Virus record (IMG/VR): IMGVR_UViG_3300042309_000358
Location: 1 to 40,662 of that record
Strand: one strand, 5' to 3'
DNA length: 40,662 nucleotides
Source of the DNA: a virus
Part shown: positions 31,470-39,246 of the stretch, piece after piece
How positions within the stretch are numbered: position 1 is the first letter of the stretch
How the letters are laid out: the number at the start of each line of letters is the position of its first letter
Position numbers and translations under genes: made by a program
Notes under the pieces: model-generated
What the model was told of the DNA's origin: nothing
The model's database searches: none
The model's input: the letters and a program-made list of their open reading frames with translations, nothing else

Positions 31470-32231
31470 TTACCCAACTTCAATCCAGATACCAATACCA
31501 TTATCTTGTACTGGCTCTTGGAAAGCATCCTTAGGATTCGTTTCGGCTCCAAGTTCTCCGATAACTTCATAACGGCAGCATCGACCCTTAGAATCATTAT
31601 AATCTGCAGGAATTGAAACCACATCACGTGGATTAATCTTCAAGATCATAATTCGTTCACCAGAGAAATGCTTTAGATATTCTTCAGAACAGAAATGTAA
31701 ACCGCTGGAACAAGTTCGATCCTTGTCGTCGTCTACTTTATTTCGTTCCATCTGAACGATCTTGCCTACTGAATTATCGAATGTTCCGCTATGTACGTCT
31801 TTATAATCAGAACGGACACGCTTGTAAGCAAGGAAACAACCATCTGAAGTAATAGGCATTTTCCCCTTTTCCAAGAAACCATACAGTTCGTTAACTGCAC
31901 GCTTCGATGGATTCTTCATTAGATTCTCCATAAATAGAACCATCGGTTCAATTGGAAATCCTTCTTGGAACATAGAAACAATCTTATCTGATAAATAATT
32001 AGTGAACTCCTCATCCTTCCAGAAGATCTTGTCACCTTGGATTGAGATATTCCCAGCACCATACTTCAGAATGGCTTTCTTTGGTTCAATGAGATCCTTC
32101 ACAGTATCCCAATCGCTTGTCTTGATGGCATCTACAATCTTGTTATAAGAAAGATGTTGTTTGTTGATTGTATGAGTCTTCGACCCAATCACAATAATAA
32201 TGTTAGAACCTTGAATTAAGTAAGGGAACAT
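31470..32231 (-). CDS. rIIB: rIIB-like protein
   Basis: 253 residues (T4 rIIB has 312). The conserved middle is clear: IEPKKAILKYGAGNISIQGD near 48, PMVLFMENLMKNPSKRAVNE near 95, and LAYKRVRSDYKDVHSGTFDN near 132. TCSSGLHFCSEEYL and VVSIPADYND follow. With rIIA it affects lysis timing and exclusion in T4; the mechanism is unresolved. Its start overlaps the end of rIIA by 16 nt. Confidence 0.9.
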   Translation of the reverse strand: MFPYLIQGSNIIIVIGSKTHTINKQHLSYNKIVDAIKTSDWDTVKDLIEPKKAILKYGAGNISIQGDKIFWKDEEFTNYLSDKIVSMFQEGFPIEPMVLFMENLMKNPSKRAVNELYGFLEKGKMPITSDGCFLAYKRVRSDYKDVHSGTFDNSVGKIVQMERNKVDDDKDRTCSSGLHFCSEEYLKHFSGERIMILKINPRDVVSIPADYNDSKGRCCRYEVIGELGAETNPKDAFQEPVQDNGIGIWIEVG

Positions 32232-34441
32232 GTTAACTCCTTTTTCTGATCGTCAATTAAATTAATGTATCCTGCAAATACATCATATCTATTTTTGTCT
32301 GTTTCAAACAAATAAGAATCAATATCAACCATATAACGTAATAATGGATATCTATTTAAAATTGTTTGCACTTTAGTTTCTGCCGCCAACTGGAATTCCT
32401 TTAATTCTTTATAGATATTATCGTTGGAATATATATTCGCCAACATCATATAGGAATTAATTGAACCTGGTTTGTTGTTTTTCGAATTATTTGTTATATT
32501 GAATTCTTGAACAACTTTCTTGAATGGAGAATTATCATTCAATTTATCCAATATATTTTTATTATACTTGAATTTATTGATGCAGTCAATATTCAAATCT
32601 GCATAAATTCGATTCTTAATGGATTCTTTTTCGGATTGTAATTTATCGATAATAACACGTTCAATATTTATCCAATTTGGATAATTCGAAAGTGATTCAA
32701 TATCCCCTTTTCTGATTCCATAAATAGTCATACGTGAACCAATCGGTCCAAAAAAACCACATTCTTTCAATAATTTATAGACTCCTTTAAAGTCAGTAGT
32801 GTAATTTGAAATAACATTATACCCAGAAAGAGGAATATAATACATGGTATTCGTCGTGTTATTTAGATCTTGTAATTTACCACATTCTTTCCAAGTATAA
32901 TTTGGATTGTAATATTTTCTATTATCTTCTTGTATTTTAACAACTGTTACATCTTTGGTTCTCTTTTTCTTTTCCAATTCCGGAAGGGTAGAAACATTTA
33001 TGATAATATCATCTGGTGGATTACTTATTGACTTGAAGAATTCTTCAAGATTCATATCTTTATCTTTATCGATTTTCTGTAAAAGGATAAATTTCTTTAT
33101 CTTGTGTCCTGTTTCTAGATTATCGATATATCGTTTACATCTTTCTCCAGCACCAATAGTCGTATCATTAATAATGAACTTGTATTTTGAACATGTTTGA
33201 TACATATTAATGCCAGAGTTATTTAGATCATATCTTCTAGTTCTTCCAGAATACGAATCCTTTTCGAAAGAATTAATTGAAATATTGAATTCAGAACACT
33301 TTTCTCGCGAAATAGAAATTACATTGTAATAGATTTCATGTAAATTATTGTATTTGTTAATTGCGACAACATTTAAGTTATTATTATTTACATATTCTGT
33401 CACAGTCATCTTCCAAATAGGAAGAGAATTTTTATTAACTAAGAAATCTGCAAGAAACCAAGAATTATGATTGTGTTGTTTAGCTTGTTCATCTAGAATA
33501 CAGTACAATGAATCACTTAACTTTTGAAGTTTATTCTTGATTGAAGAAATAGTCAACGGAGTGTAAGCCAAACCTTCTCGAGAAGCTTGGAAATCTAATT
33601 CTCCAATATTGAATTCCATTACAAGATTATTGGATAGTAAAGAATGCAGTTTATCCGTTAAATTCGTTTTTGCGTTTGGAACATCAATAGGATAACAGAT
33701 ATTTCCCATCAGAGCTTTACTAGTACCATAACCTCTTGTAGATAATACATGAATTCCTGGTATGATATTCTGTTCTTCGTAATTCTTTTCTCTTTTAACG
33801 ACGTAATCGAAAGATAATGTATACTCTCTATTACCGGAGATATTTGGTTGTGTCTCGAACCAGATAAATACGTTAGGAGCTTCTGTGACAAACTTAACGA
33901 TATCGTCTTGGTTATCTACTGAAAATTTAATCTCAACGCCGTTCGGTTCTGTCGTATCAGAAACTCCCATAGACGCAATGGAAGGGATGCCATGTTCATT
34001 CACGAACGCACTAAAAATCCAACACTTACCGTTCTTAATCGTAGTGATGCTGAAGTTTTCAGTATAACTGAATGGTGATTTGGAACCAAGTCCAAGTGCA
34101 CCAACGAATTCATTCGAATGCGTTTTCGTTGATTCGAAATAAGTTGTATAGATAGATTTCACTTGTGTGTCATCTAGACCAGTTCCATAATCACGAATAG
34201 AGAACCATGGTTCAATACGATTAGGAAGGTGTACGTCAAACGGAATATCCTTCTTTCCTGCTGCCACATGCGAATCATAAGCATTACAAGAAAGTTCTCG
34301 AATAATCGCTTTAATCTTATTTGCATATAAACCAGAACTTAAAATCGAGAATGCTTTCGAAGAATTCTTGATTTTAAATTCATCTGTTCTATCAATAGAA
34401 GAAAGAACAACATTATTATCAGGAGAATGTGAAATAATCAT
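32216..34441 (-). CDS. rIIA: rIIA-like GHKL ATPase protein
   Basis: 741 residues (T4 rIIA has 725). The N-terminal GHKL ATP-binding fold has RELSCNAYDSH (N-box, near residue 48), RDYGTGLDD (G1, near 82) and GALGLGSKSPF (G2, near 112). The rest is the family's membrane-associated C-terminal part. The ATG follows AAGG; a TATAAT box and a TTGTATACAA palindrome (operator-like) lie about 30 nt upstream. Confidence 0.9.
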   Translation of the reverse strand: MIISHSPDNNVVLSSIDRTDEFKIKNSSKAFSILSSGLYANKIKAIIRELSCNAYDSHVAAGKKDIPFDVHLPNRIEPWFSIRDYGTGLDDTQVKSIYTTYFESTKTHSNEFVGALGLGSKSPFSYTENFSITTIKNGKCWIFSAFVNEHGIPSIASMGVSDTTEPNGVEIKFSVDNQDDIVKFVTEAPNVFIWFETQPNISGNREYTLSFDYVVKREKNYEEQNIIPGIHVLSTRGYGTSKALMGNICYPIDVPNAKTNLTDKLHSLLSNNLVMEFNIGELDFQASREGLAYTPLTISSIKNKLQKLSDSLYCILDEQAKQHNHNSWFLADFLVNKNSLPIWKMTVTEYVNNNNLNVVAINKYNNLHEIYYNVISISREKCSEFNISINSFEKDSYSGRTRRYDLNNSGINMYQTCSKYKFIINDTTIGAGERCKRYIDNLETGHKIKKFILLQKIDKDKDMNLEEFFKSISNPPDDIIINVSTLPELEKKKRTKDVTVVKIQEDNRKYYNPNYTWKECGKLQDLNNTTNTMYYIPLSGYNVISNYTTDFKGVYKLLKECGFFGPIGSRMTIYGIRKGDIESLSNYPNWINIERVIIDKLQSEKESIKNRIYADLNIDCINKFKYNKNILDKLNDNSPFKKVVQEFNITNNSKNNKPGSINSYMMLANIYSNDNIYKELKEFQLAAETKVQTILNRYPLLRYMVDIDSYLFETDKNRYDVFAGYINLIDDQKKELTCSLT

Positions 34442-34523
34442 TATTAATAACCTTGTCAGTTGTATACAATTATACTACATTGATCAAATAATTCTTTTGT
34501 AAATTGATTTCTTTATCATATTT

Positions 34524-34748
34524 TTAGTTAGACCCAGACCTAGACCCAGACCTAGACCTAGACCAAGACCCAGACTCAGACCCAGACCAAGACCAAGACC
34601 CAGACCCAGACCAAGACCTAGACCCAGACCAAGACTCAGACCAAGACCAAGACCAAGACCAAGACCCAGACTCAGACCAAGACCTAGACCCAGACTCAGA
34701 CCCAGACCTAGACCAAATAATTCTTTTGTAAATTGATTTCTTTATCAT
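34524..34748 (-). CDS. Ser-X dipeptide repeat ORF (minus copy 3)
   Basis: 74 residues: MIKKSIYKRIIW, then Ser alternating with Arg, Gly, Glu and Trp, ending GSN. It follows the stop of the previous repeat ORF by 4 nt (TAA-AAAT-ATG). It has the same architecture as the ORFs at 7984 and 8195, in inverted orientation. Translation is unproven. Confidence 0.45.
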   Translation of the reverse strand: MIKKSIYKRIIWSRSGSESGSRSWSESGSWSWSWSWSESWSGSRSWSGSGSWSWSGSESGSWSRSRSGSRSGSN

Positions 34749-35156
34749 ATTTTTAGTTAGACCCAGACCTAAACCTAAACCTAGACCTAGACCCAGACCT
34801 AAACCTAGACCTAGACCTAGACCCAGACCCAGACCTAGACCAAGACTCAGACCAAGACCTAGACCAAGACCCAGACTCAGACCTAGACTCAGACCCAGAC
34901 CAAGACCAAGACTCAGACCTAGACTCAGACCCAGACCTAGACCCAGACCTAGACCAAGACCCAATATTTCTTTTGTAAATTGATTTCTTTATCATATTTT
35001 TAGTTAGACCTAGACCAAGACCAAGACCCAGACCCAGACCCAGACCTAGACTCAGACCTAGACCTAGACTCAGACCTAGACCTAGACTCAGACCAAGACC
35101 CAGACCAAGACCCAGACCAAGACCAAGACCTAGACCCAGACCAAGACCTAGACCCA
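34528..35156 (-). repeat. GGTCTN hexanucleotide arrays, inverted copy (three blocks)
   Basis: Three arrays (about 34528-34713, 34759-34967 and 35008-35156), read as GGTCTN on the minus strand, separated by a conserved segment of about 45 nt that encodes MIKKSIYKRN. Units vary at N (T, G, A) with occasional GAGTCT and GGTTTA. They are inverted relative to the arrays at 8.0-8.3 kb. Confidence 0.95.
34753..34995 (-). CDS. Ser-X dipeptide repeat ORF (minus copy 2)
   Basis: 80 residues with the MIKKSIYKRNIG head and a Ser-X body that includes three Phe substitutions from GGTTTA units. In the (Gly-Leu) frame those same changes are silent, so the DNA alone does not settle which frame is selected. 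Confidence 0.45.
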   Translation of the reverse strand: MIKKSIYKRNIGSWSRSGSRSGSESRSESWSWSGSESRSESGSWSRSWSESWSRSGSGSRSRSRFRSGSRSRFRFRSGSN

Positions 35157-35185
35157 ATATTTCTTTTGTAAATTGATTTCTTCAT
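35000..35185 (-). CDS. Ser-X dipeptide repeat ORF (minus copy 1)
   Basis: 61 residues: MKKSIYKRNIGS head (one residue shorter), then Ser-Trp/Gly/Arg/Glu dipeptides, ending RSN. Upstream, at 35186-35280, a non-repetitive relative can be read (KYVYKRTCKNIASRSGSN), without an ATG in frame. Confidence 0.45.
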   Translation of the reverse strand: MKKSIYKRNIGSRSWSGSRSWSWSGSWSGSWSESRSRSESRSRSESRSGSGSGSWSWSRSN

Positions 35186-35280
35186 GATGTAGGAGTCCAA
35201 GTTGCTACCGACCAACCAGATGAATTAGAACCAGATCTAGATGCAATATTTTTACAAGTTCTCTTGTAAACATATTTTTC
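35186..35280 (-). pseudogene. Non-expanded relative of the Ser-X ORFs, no clear start
   Basis: Minus-strand frame reading KYVYKRTCKNIASRSGSNSS and on to a TGA just before the next ORF. The KxxYKRxxxxIxSRSGS pattern parallels MIKKSIYKRNIGSRSWSGS. An ATG nearby (about 35276) is in another frame, so this looks frameshifted or starts at TTG. The DNA also carries the inverted repeat TTTACAAG/CTTGTAAA. Confidence 0.4.
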
Positions 35281-35286
35281 ATAGAA

Positions 35287-35321
35287 CAAATAAAAGGATG
35301 GGGGATTTTAAATCCCCCATC
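35287..35321 (-). terminator. Rho-independent terminator
   Basis: Minus-strand GATGGGGGATTT/AAATCCCCCATC palindrome (35297-35321) followed by CTTTTATTTG, just after the stop of the 35324-35590 gene. Confidence 0.88.
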
Positions 35322-35323
35322 AC

Positions 35324-35590
35324 TTAACCCTTCTTGCCGATGCCGAAAGACTCAATCGCAGAAGTCTGGATATACCAAGACTTGGTAGGAAGACTCTGAG
35401 CGTCCTTGTACTTCGCATCGCTGAACGGACCAGTCTCATAAACAATCTTCGCATCGTCTAGAAGGACACATGTATCGTTCACTCCAGTGAGTGTACCAGC
35501 ATAGATGTAGTTCGCACAGAACAACATCACATGCTCACCTAGAAGGGCAACCAAACCTTCGCCCTGTACTTCTGTAAGAATCTTCTTCAT
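35324..35590 (-). CDS. Conserved small phage protein of unknown function
   Basis: 88 residues. LTEVQGEGLVALLGEHVML and TGVNDTCVLLDDAKIVYETG, then KSWYIQTSAIESFG, form a compact, mostly beta domain that recurs in many unrelated phages, by memory without assigned function. It has a good ribosome-binding site (AAGGAG) and its own terminator. Confidence 0.7.
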   Translation of the reverse strand: MKKILTEVQGEGLVALLGEHVMLFCANYIYAGTLTGVNDTCVLLDDAKIVYETGPFSDAKYKDAQSLPTKSWYIQTSAIESFGIGKKG

Positions 35591-35695
35591 AATTATTTCT
35601 CCTTAGAATTATTTTACTAAATTGCGGTTTAGTCGTCAATCAAAATTAACTGCGACCATAAATTTCAGCAATACCACAACACCAAACAAAACAAC

Positions 35696-35926
35696 TTACT
35701 TCGTCCCGCCATAATAATATCGTCTCGTGTCATCAGGCTGTTCTTTGTATCCACAAATCTTTCCGTCTTTGACATTATTATATCCCTTGTAATTTCCTGA
35801 GTCGTGAAGAATCTGTTCAAGAACAGCAATCATGCCCCAGCGAGTATCGACAGAACACGTGGAAACATCTAAAATTCGATTCACAGTATCGACAACATCA
35901 GTCACCCGAACAGTTTTCCTTTTCAT
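35696..35926 (-). CDS. Small conserved phage protein, leaderless start
   Basis: 76 residues from ATG 35926 (MKRKTVRVTDVVDTVNRILD). The frame extends upstream through the promoter but the ATG 6 nt after TATAAT is preferred. RWGMIAVLEQILHDSGNYKGY and a C-terminal DDTRRYYYGG match a small phage family I have seen before, function unknown. No Shine-Dalgarno. Confidence 0.65.
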   Translation of the reverse strand: MKRKTVRVTDVVDTVNRILDVSTCSVDTRWGMIAVLEQILHDSGNYKGYNNVKDGKICGYKEQPDDTRRYYYGGTK

Positions 35927-35932
35927 AGAACC

Positions 35933-35961
35933 ATTATACCTTATCCATTCAACCGAAGCAA
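35933..35961 (-). promoter_or_regulatory. Leaderless sigma70-type promoter (minus strand)
   Basis: Minus-strand TTGCTT (35956-35961), a 17-nt spacer, and TATAAT (35933-35938), 6 nt before the ATG. It shares AAGGTATAATGGTT with the promoter at 14007-14034. Confidence 0.75.
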
Positions 35962-35975
35962 GTTTTTTTCGAAAG

Positions 35976-36055
35976 AATATTCTCTTTAGAATCAATAGTT
36001 TGCAGTAAGATATTGAAAATAAAGGAGATATTCTTTTTTTTTTTTATTTTTTCTA
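35976..36055 (+). repeat. Third copy of the 50-nt intergenic repeat, followed by a T-run
   Basis: TTTAGAATCAA, a short imperfect hairpin, and TATTGAAAATAAAG match the tandem copies at 14050-14165. Here too it lies between divergent promoters. It is followed by a run of 14 T (36036 onward) and TATTTTTT. Confidence 0.65.
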
Positions 36056-36062
36056 GAAAACC

Positions 36063-36091
36063 TTTACATGCTTGACTCAGTACGCTATAAT
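36063..36091 (+). promoter_or_regulatory. Sigma70-type promoter
   Basis: TTTACA (36063-36068), a 17-nt spacer, and TATAAT (36086-36091). A 9-codon leader ORF (MYRLKGILN) starts 4 nt later, ahead of the membrane-protein gene. Confidence 0.6.
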
Positions 36092-36126
36092 GGGTATGTA
36101 CCGATTGAAAGGAATATTAAACTGAA

Positions 36127-36327
36127 ATGGCTTCTGAAAAAAACTTCAATGTTTCGTTCTCTTTCAATCCGATGTTTGGACTACTATTCATCGGATTGAA
36201 ATTAACTGGTCACATTACCTGGTCTTGGCTTTGGGTACTCTCTCCTCTTTGGATTCCAGCCGCAATATTCCTTGGTTTGTTTTTGCTTGCTGGGTTCTTC
36301 CTGTTTTTGGCAACTATTTTTAAGTAA
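36127..36327 (+). CDS. Small two-helix membrane protein
   Basis: 66 residues with two predicted transmembrane segments (about 17-36 and 43-64) separated by WVLSPLWIP. Small phage membrane proteins with LKLTGxIxWSWxWVLSPLW are widespread and of unknown function (inner-membrane topology likely). GAAAGGAA lies about 12 nt upstream. Confidence 0.7.
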   Translation: MASEKNFNVSFSFNPMFGLLFIGLKLTGHITWSWLWVLSPLWIPAAIFLGLFLLAGFFLFLATIFK

Positions 36328-36330
36328 AGC

Positions 36331-36359
36331 TTGCTTTCTGATTCTATATTTAGTATAAT
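36331..36359 (+). promoter_or_regulatory. Sigma70-type promoter for the NAMPT operon
   Basis: TTGCTT (36331-36336), a 17-nt spacer, and TATAAT (36354-36359), about 20 nt before the NAMPT ATG, which has an AAAGG site. Confidence 0.75.
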
Positions 36360-36378
36360 GAATAAAGAAAGGTTAATT

Positions 36379-37854
36379 ATGAACACCATCCCAGTTCTCT
36401 TAGCAGACTTCTACAAGATTGATCACGTTCGCCAATATCCAGAAGGAGTGACACGAGTCTACTCAAATTGGACTGCACGAAAATCTCGTGTCCCTGGTAT
36501 TGAAAAAATTGTTGTTTTTGGACACCAGTATTTTCTACTTGATCTTCTGAAGGAATTCGATAATAGCTTTTTCTCTGTGCCTTGGATCGAAGTAGAAGCA
36601 GAATATGTCCGTGTAATCTCTAAAACTCTTGGAATTCAGAATCCCAAAACAGACCACATCAAGGCACTTCATGATGAAGGACGTCTTCCTATTAACATCT
36701 ACGCAATTCCGGAAGGATATTCGGTTAATATTGGAATTCCATCTCTTGTCATTTACAATACAGTCGACCACGCTTTCTGGCTTCCTAATTTCCTAGAAAC
36801 GATTCTTTCTCTATCTATTTGGAAACCATACACTTCGGCAACGACTGCTCTTGAATATCGTAAGATTGGTATGGAATGGGCACGAAAAGCAGGAGAGACT
36901 GATTTTGGTTTCATCGATTATCAATTCCACGATTTCTCCATGCGTGGTATGTCGTCTCTAGGTGATGCAGTAGCTTCTGGTATGGGTCACCTTCTATCGT
37001 TCAATGGAACTGATACTATCCCTGCTATTCTAGCAGCTGAGCATTATTATGATGCAAACATTGCTACGACAGGTTCTTCTGTTCCTGCTACAGAGCACTC
37101 TGTTATGTGTGCTGGTGGTAAAGAAGACGAATTTGAAACTTTCCGTCGTCTAGTTGAAGATATCTATCCAGAAGGAATCGTTTCGATCGTTTCTGATACT
37201 TGGGATCTGTGGACTGTTCTAACAGACTTCATGCCTCGTTTGAAAGATAAAATCATTGCTCGTAACGGTAAGATTGTTATTCGTCCTGATTCCGGTGATC
37301 CTGTTGAGATTGTACTAGGCAAGAATAATTCTAGCATTCAAGAACGAGGTAATGGACCAGCTGATCTTGGTGTCTTGGCTCTTCTGAAAGAAGTTTTTGG
37401 TTTGGATCATAATCGTATGATCAACAAAGCAGGTTGTATCTATGGTGATTCGATTACGTTGGATCGTGCACGCCAGATTCTATCTGGCATCGTTGAGAAA
37501 TTGAAGATCTCACCATATAATATGGTGTTTGGTGTCGGGTCATATACTTATGAGTATGTCACAAGAGACACTTTCGGATTCGCAATGAAGGCGACTGCTA
37601 TCGAAAAAGATGGAAAAATCATTCCTATCTTTAAGGATCCAAAGACTGATTCTGGAATGAAGAAATCTCGTAAAGGTATTCTTGCTGTCTACAAGGCTCC
37701 AGATTGGACTCCAGAAAATAACAACTGGATTTGTAAGGAAGAAGCGACTCTCGAAGAACTTGAAAATTGCGACTTGACTTGCATCTTGAAAGACGGTATA
37801 CTGAATAAAGTGAAGTTTGAAACCATTAAGGAGCGTGTTCGTGTCCAATCGTAA
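36379..37854 (+). CDS. nampt: Nicotinamide phosphoribosyltransferase
   Basis: 491 residues, the same length as human NAMPT. ATG 36379 has AAAGG upstream; the frame is open earlier but overlaps the promoter. Key segments: LLADFYKIDHVRQYPEG at the N terminus, YQFHDFSMRGMSSLGDAVAS near 182, ATEHSVM near 235, the PRPP-binding VIRPDSGDP near 305, and GVGSYTYEYVTRDTFGFAMK near 375. It converts nicotinamide plus PRPP to NMN. The adjacent PRPP synthetase and the NMNAT-like domain at 28.4 kb would complete NAD+ salvage, which phages use against NAD-depleting defences (known as NARP2). Confidence 0.93.
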   Translation: MNTIPVLLADFYKIDHVRQYPEGVTRVYSNWTARKSRVPGIEKIVVFGHQYFLLDLLKEFDNSFFSVPWIEVEAEYVRVISKTLGIQNPKTDHIKALHDEGRLPINIYAIPEGYSVNIGIPSLVIYNTVDHAFWLPNFLETILSLSIWKPYTSATTALEYRKIGMEWARKAGETDFGFIDYQFHDFSMRGMSSLGDAVASGMGHLLSFNGTDTIPAILAAEHYYDANIATTGSSVPATEHSVMCAGGKEDEFETFRRLVEDIYPEGIVSIVSDTWDLWTVLTDFMPRLKDKIIARNGKIVIRPDSGDPVEIVLGKNNSSIQERGNGPADLGVLALLKEVFGLDHNRMINKAGCIYGDSITLDRARQILSGIVEKLKISPYNMVFGVGSYTYEYVTRDTFGFAMKATAIEKDGKIIPIFKDPKTDSGMKKSRKGILAVYKAPDWTPENNNWICKEEATLEELENCDLTCILKDGILNKVKFETIKERVRVQS

Positions 37855-38701
37855 TGTATTGCGTATCGACGAAAATTCGTACGAGTGGTTTAAGTATCCA
37901 GGAGGCGAACTTCAGGTTCGCCTCAAACCCGAAACTATCAAAGCATTGACTTCGTGTTTTGGTGTTGTCTTAATTCATCGAATTAAGAATTCCGATGATG
38001 TAATGAAGTTGCTTCTGTTGCAAGATGCAATCAACGATATTACTTTGTCTATGCCATCCAATAATATTGCTGTTGTGATTCCTTATCTTCCATATTCAAG
38101 AGCCGATCGTCGCTTCGTAGAAGGAGATTGTCTCGGTAAGAAAGTTTTCTTGAATATCATTACCTGCGTCTGGCCATATGCAAAAATCTATACTTTAGAT
38201 TGTCATTCTAACAGGTTTGATTATGAGTATAAAGATATTCCGATTAATAAGATTATTCAAGAAATTCTTGTAACTGATCCTGAAGCAAATATTATCTTTC
38301 CGGATGAAGGTGCGAAGAATAGATATGCTGATATGCTTTCCGATAATCATCCGAAATATTACTGCAAAAAGAAACGTGATCCTGTTACTGGCAGATTTCT
38401 TGGTTTCGAAGTTCCAGCAATCAAAGACACGACACGAAATTCTTATATCATCGACGATATCTGTGATGGTGGTGGAACTTTCTTGGGTATTGCTGAAAAG
38501 TTGCAGATCCCAAATCTTCGGTTGTTTGTGACACACGGAATCTTCTCGAAAGGATTCGATGATCTATCGAAATACTTTGATAAGATCTACACAACAAATT
38601 CTTTCACAGAGTCTGGTATTTCTGATAATGTCGAAGTTATTGACGTTATTGATTGGATGGCTGAAATTGCGAAAGAAGAATTGGATAGTTTATATGTTTA
38701 A
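37841..38701 (+). CDS. prs: Ribose-phosphate pyrophosphokinase (PRPP synthetase)
   Basis: 286 residues from GTG 37841, which lies 7 nt after AAGGAG and overlaps the NAMPT end by 14 nt (coupling). AVVIPYLPYSRADRR near 80 is the PRPP-synthetase flexible-loop region, DCHSNRFDY and IFPDEGAKNRY follow, and YIIDDICDGGGTFLGIAEKL near 200 is the PRPP-binding loop. It supplies PRPP to NAMPT. The protein is shorter than bacterial Prs (about 315), as is usual in phages. Confidence 0.9.
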   Translation: MSNRNVLRIDENSYEWFKYPGGELQVRLKPETIKALTSCFGVVLIHRIKNSDDVMKLLLLQDAINDITLSMPSNNIAVVIPYLPYSRADRRFVEGDCLGKKVFLNIITCVWPYAKIYTLDCHSNRFDYEYKDIPINKIIQEILVTDPEANIIFPDEGAKNRYADMLSDNHPKYYCKKKRDPVTGRFLGFEVPAIKDTTRNSYIIDDICDGGGTFLGIAEKLQIPNLRLFVTHGIFSKGFDDLSKYFDKIYTTNSFTESGISDNVEVIDVIDWMAEIAKEELDSLYV

Positions 38702-39206
38702 TGTAATCAAACCTCCAACTAAGTTGACTGCAAAGCACCTTGAAAATATCACCATCTTTCTTGGTGGATCTATTGAGATGGGTATCGCTGATAATTGGCA
38801 AGACCGTGTAATCCAACATCTATCTCTTCATGAAGATGTTGTTGTTATGAATCCCCGTCGTGATGACTGGGATTCATCCTGGAGGCAGCATCCGGATGAT
38901 CCAAGATTTCACGAACAAGTGATGTGGGAATTGCGGTGTCAAGAAAATTCAGATATTAACTGTTATTATTTTGATCCGAATACTAAATCTCCTATTACGT
39001 TACTAGAATTAGGCTTATTCGGAAGATCGATCGGTAAATCCGGTCGAAAAACGATTGTGTATTGTACAGAAGATTTTTGGAGATATGGTAATGTCAAGAT
39101 GGTGTGTGATTATCTAAATGTCAAGATTGCGAGTAATTGGTTCGAATTCTTGAAAGAGATTGACGACTCGATCTACCGAACAAAATTAAAATATTTTAAT
39201 TTTTGA
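38694..39206 (+). CDS. Nucleoside 2-deoxyribosyltransferase-like protein
   Basis: 170 residues. ATG 38694 overlaps the end of the PRPP synthetase gene. IFLGGSIEMGIADNWQDRV near 18, VVMNPRRDDWDSSW near 45, and CYYFDPNTKSPITLLELGLFG near 87 match the nucleoside 2-deoxyribosyltransferase-like family (PF15891 type), with the catalytic Glu in the LLELG helix. It probably salvages or rearranges nucleosides, or removes bases from nucleotides in NAD metabolism; the substrate is unknown. Confidence 0.8.
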   Translation: MFNVIKPPTKLTAKHLENITIFLGGSIEMGIADNWQDRVIQHLSLHEDVVVMNPRRDDWDSSWRQHPDDPRFHEQVMWELRCQENSDINCYYFDPNTKSPITLLELGLFGRSIGKSGRKTIVYCTEDFWRYGNVKMVCDYLNVKIASNWFEFLKEIDDSIYRTKLKYFNF

Positions 39207-39211
39207 TGAGC

Positions 39212-39240
39212 TTGACTTTACCCGTCGGATACGGTATACT
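39212..39240 (+). promoter_or_regulatory. Leaderless sigma70-type promoter
   Basis: TTGACT (39212-39217), a 17-nt spacer, and TATACT (39235-39240), 6 nt before the ATG at 39247. It shares GGATACGGTATACT with the promoter at 14186-14213. Confidence 0.8.
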
Positions 39241-39246
39241 TAATGT

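Noticed and set aside
25780-31572. Long plus-strand frames opposite the minus-strand late cluster (for example 25780-26184, 27559-27930, 30515-30874)
   Set aside because: They are antisense shadows of well-supported minus-strand genes with no ribosome-binding sites or recognisable protein features.
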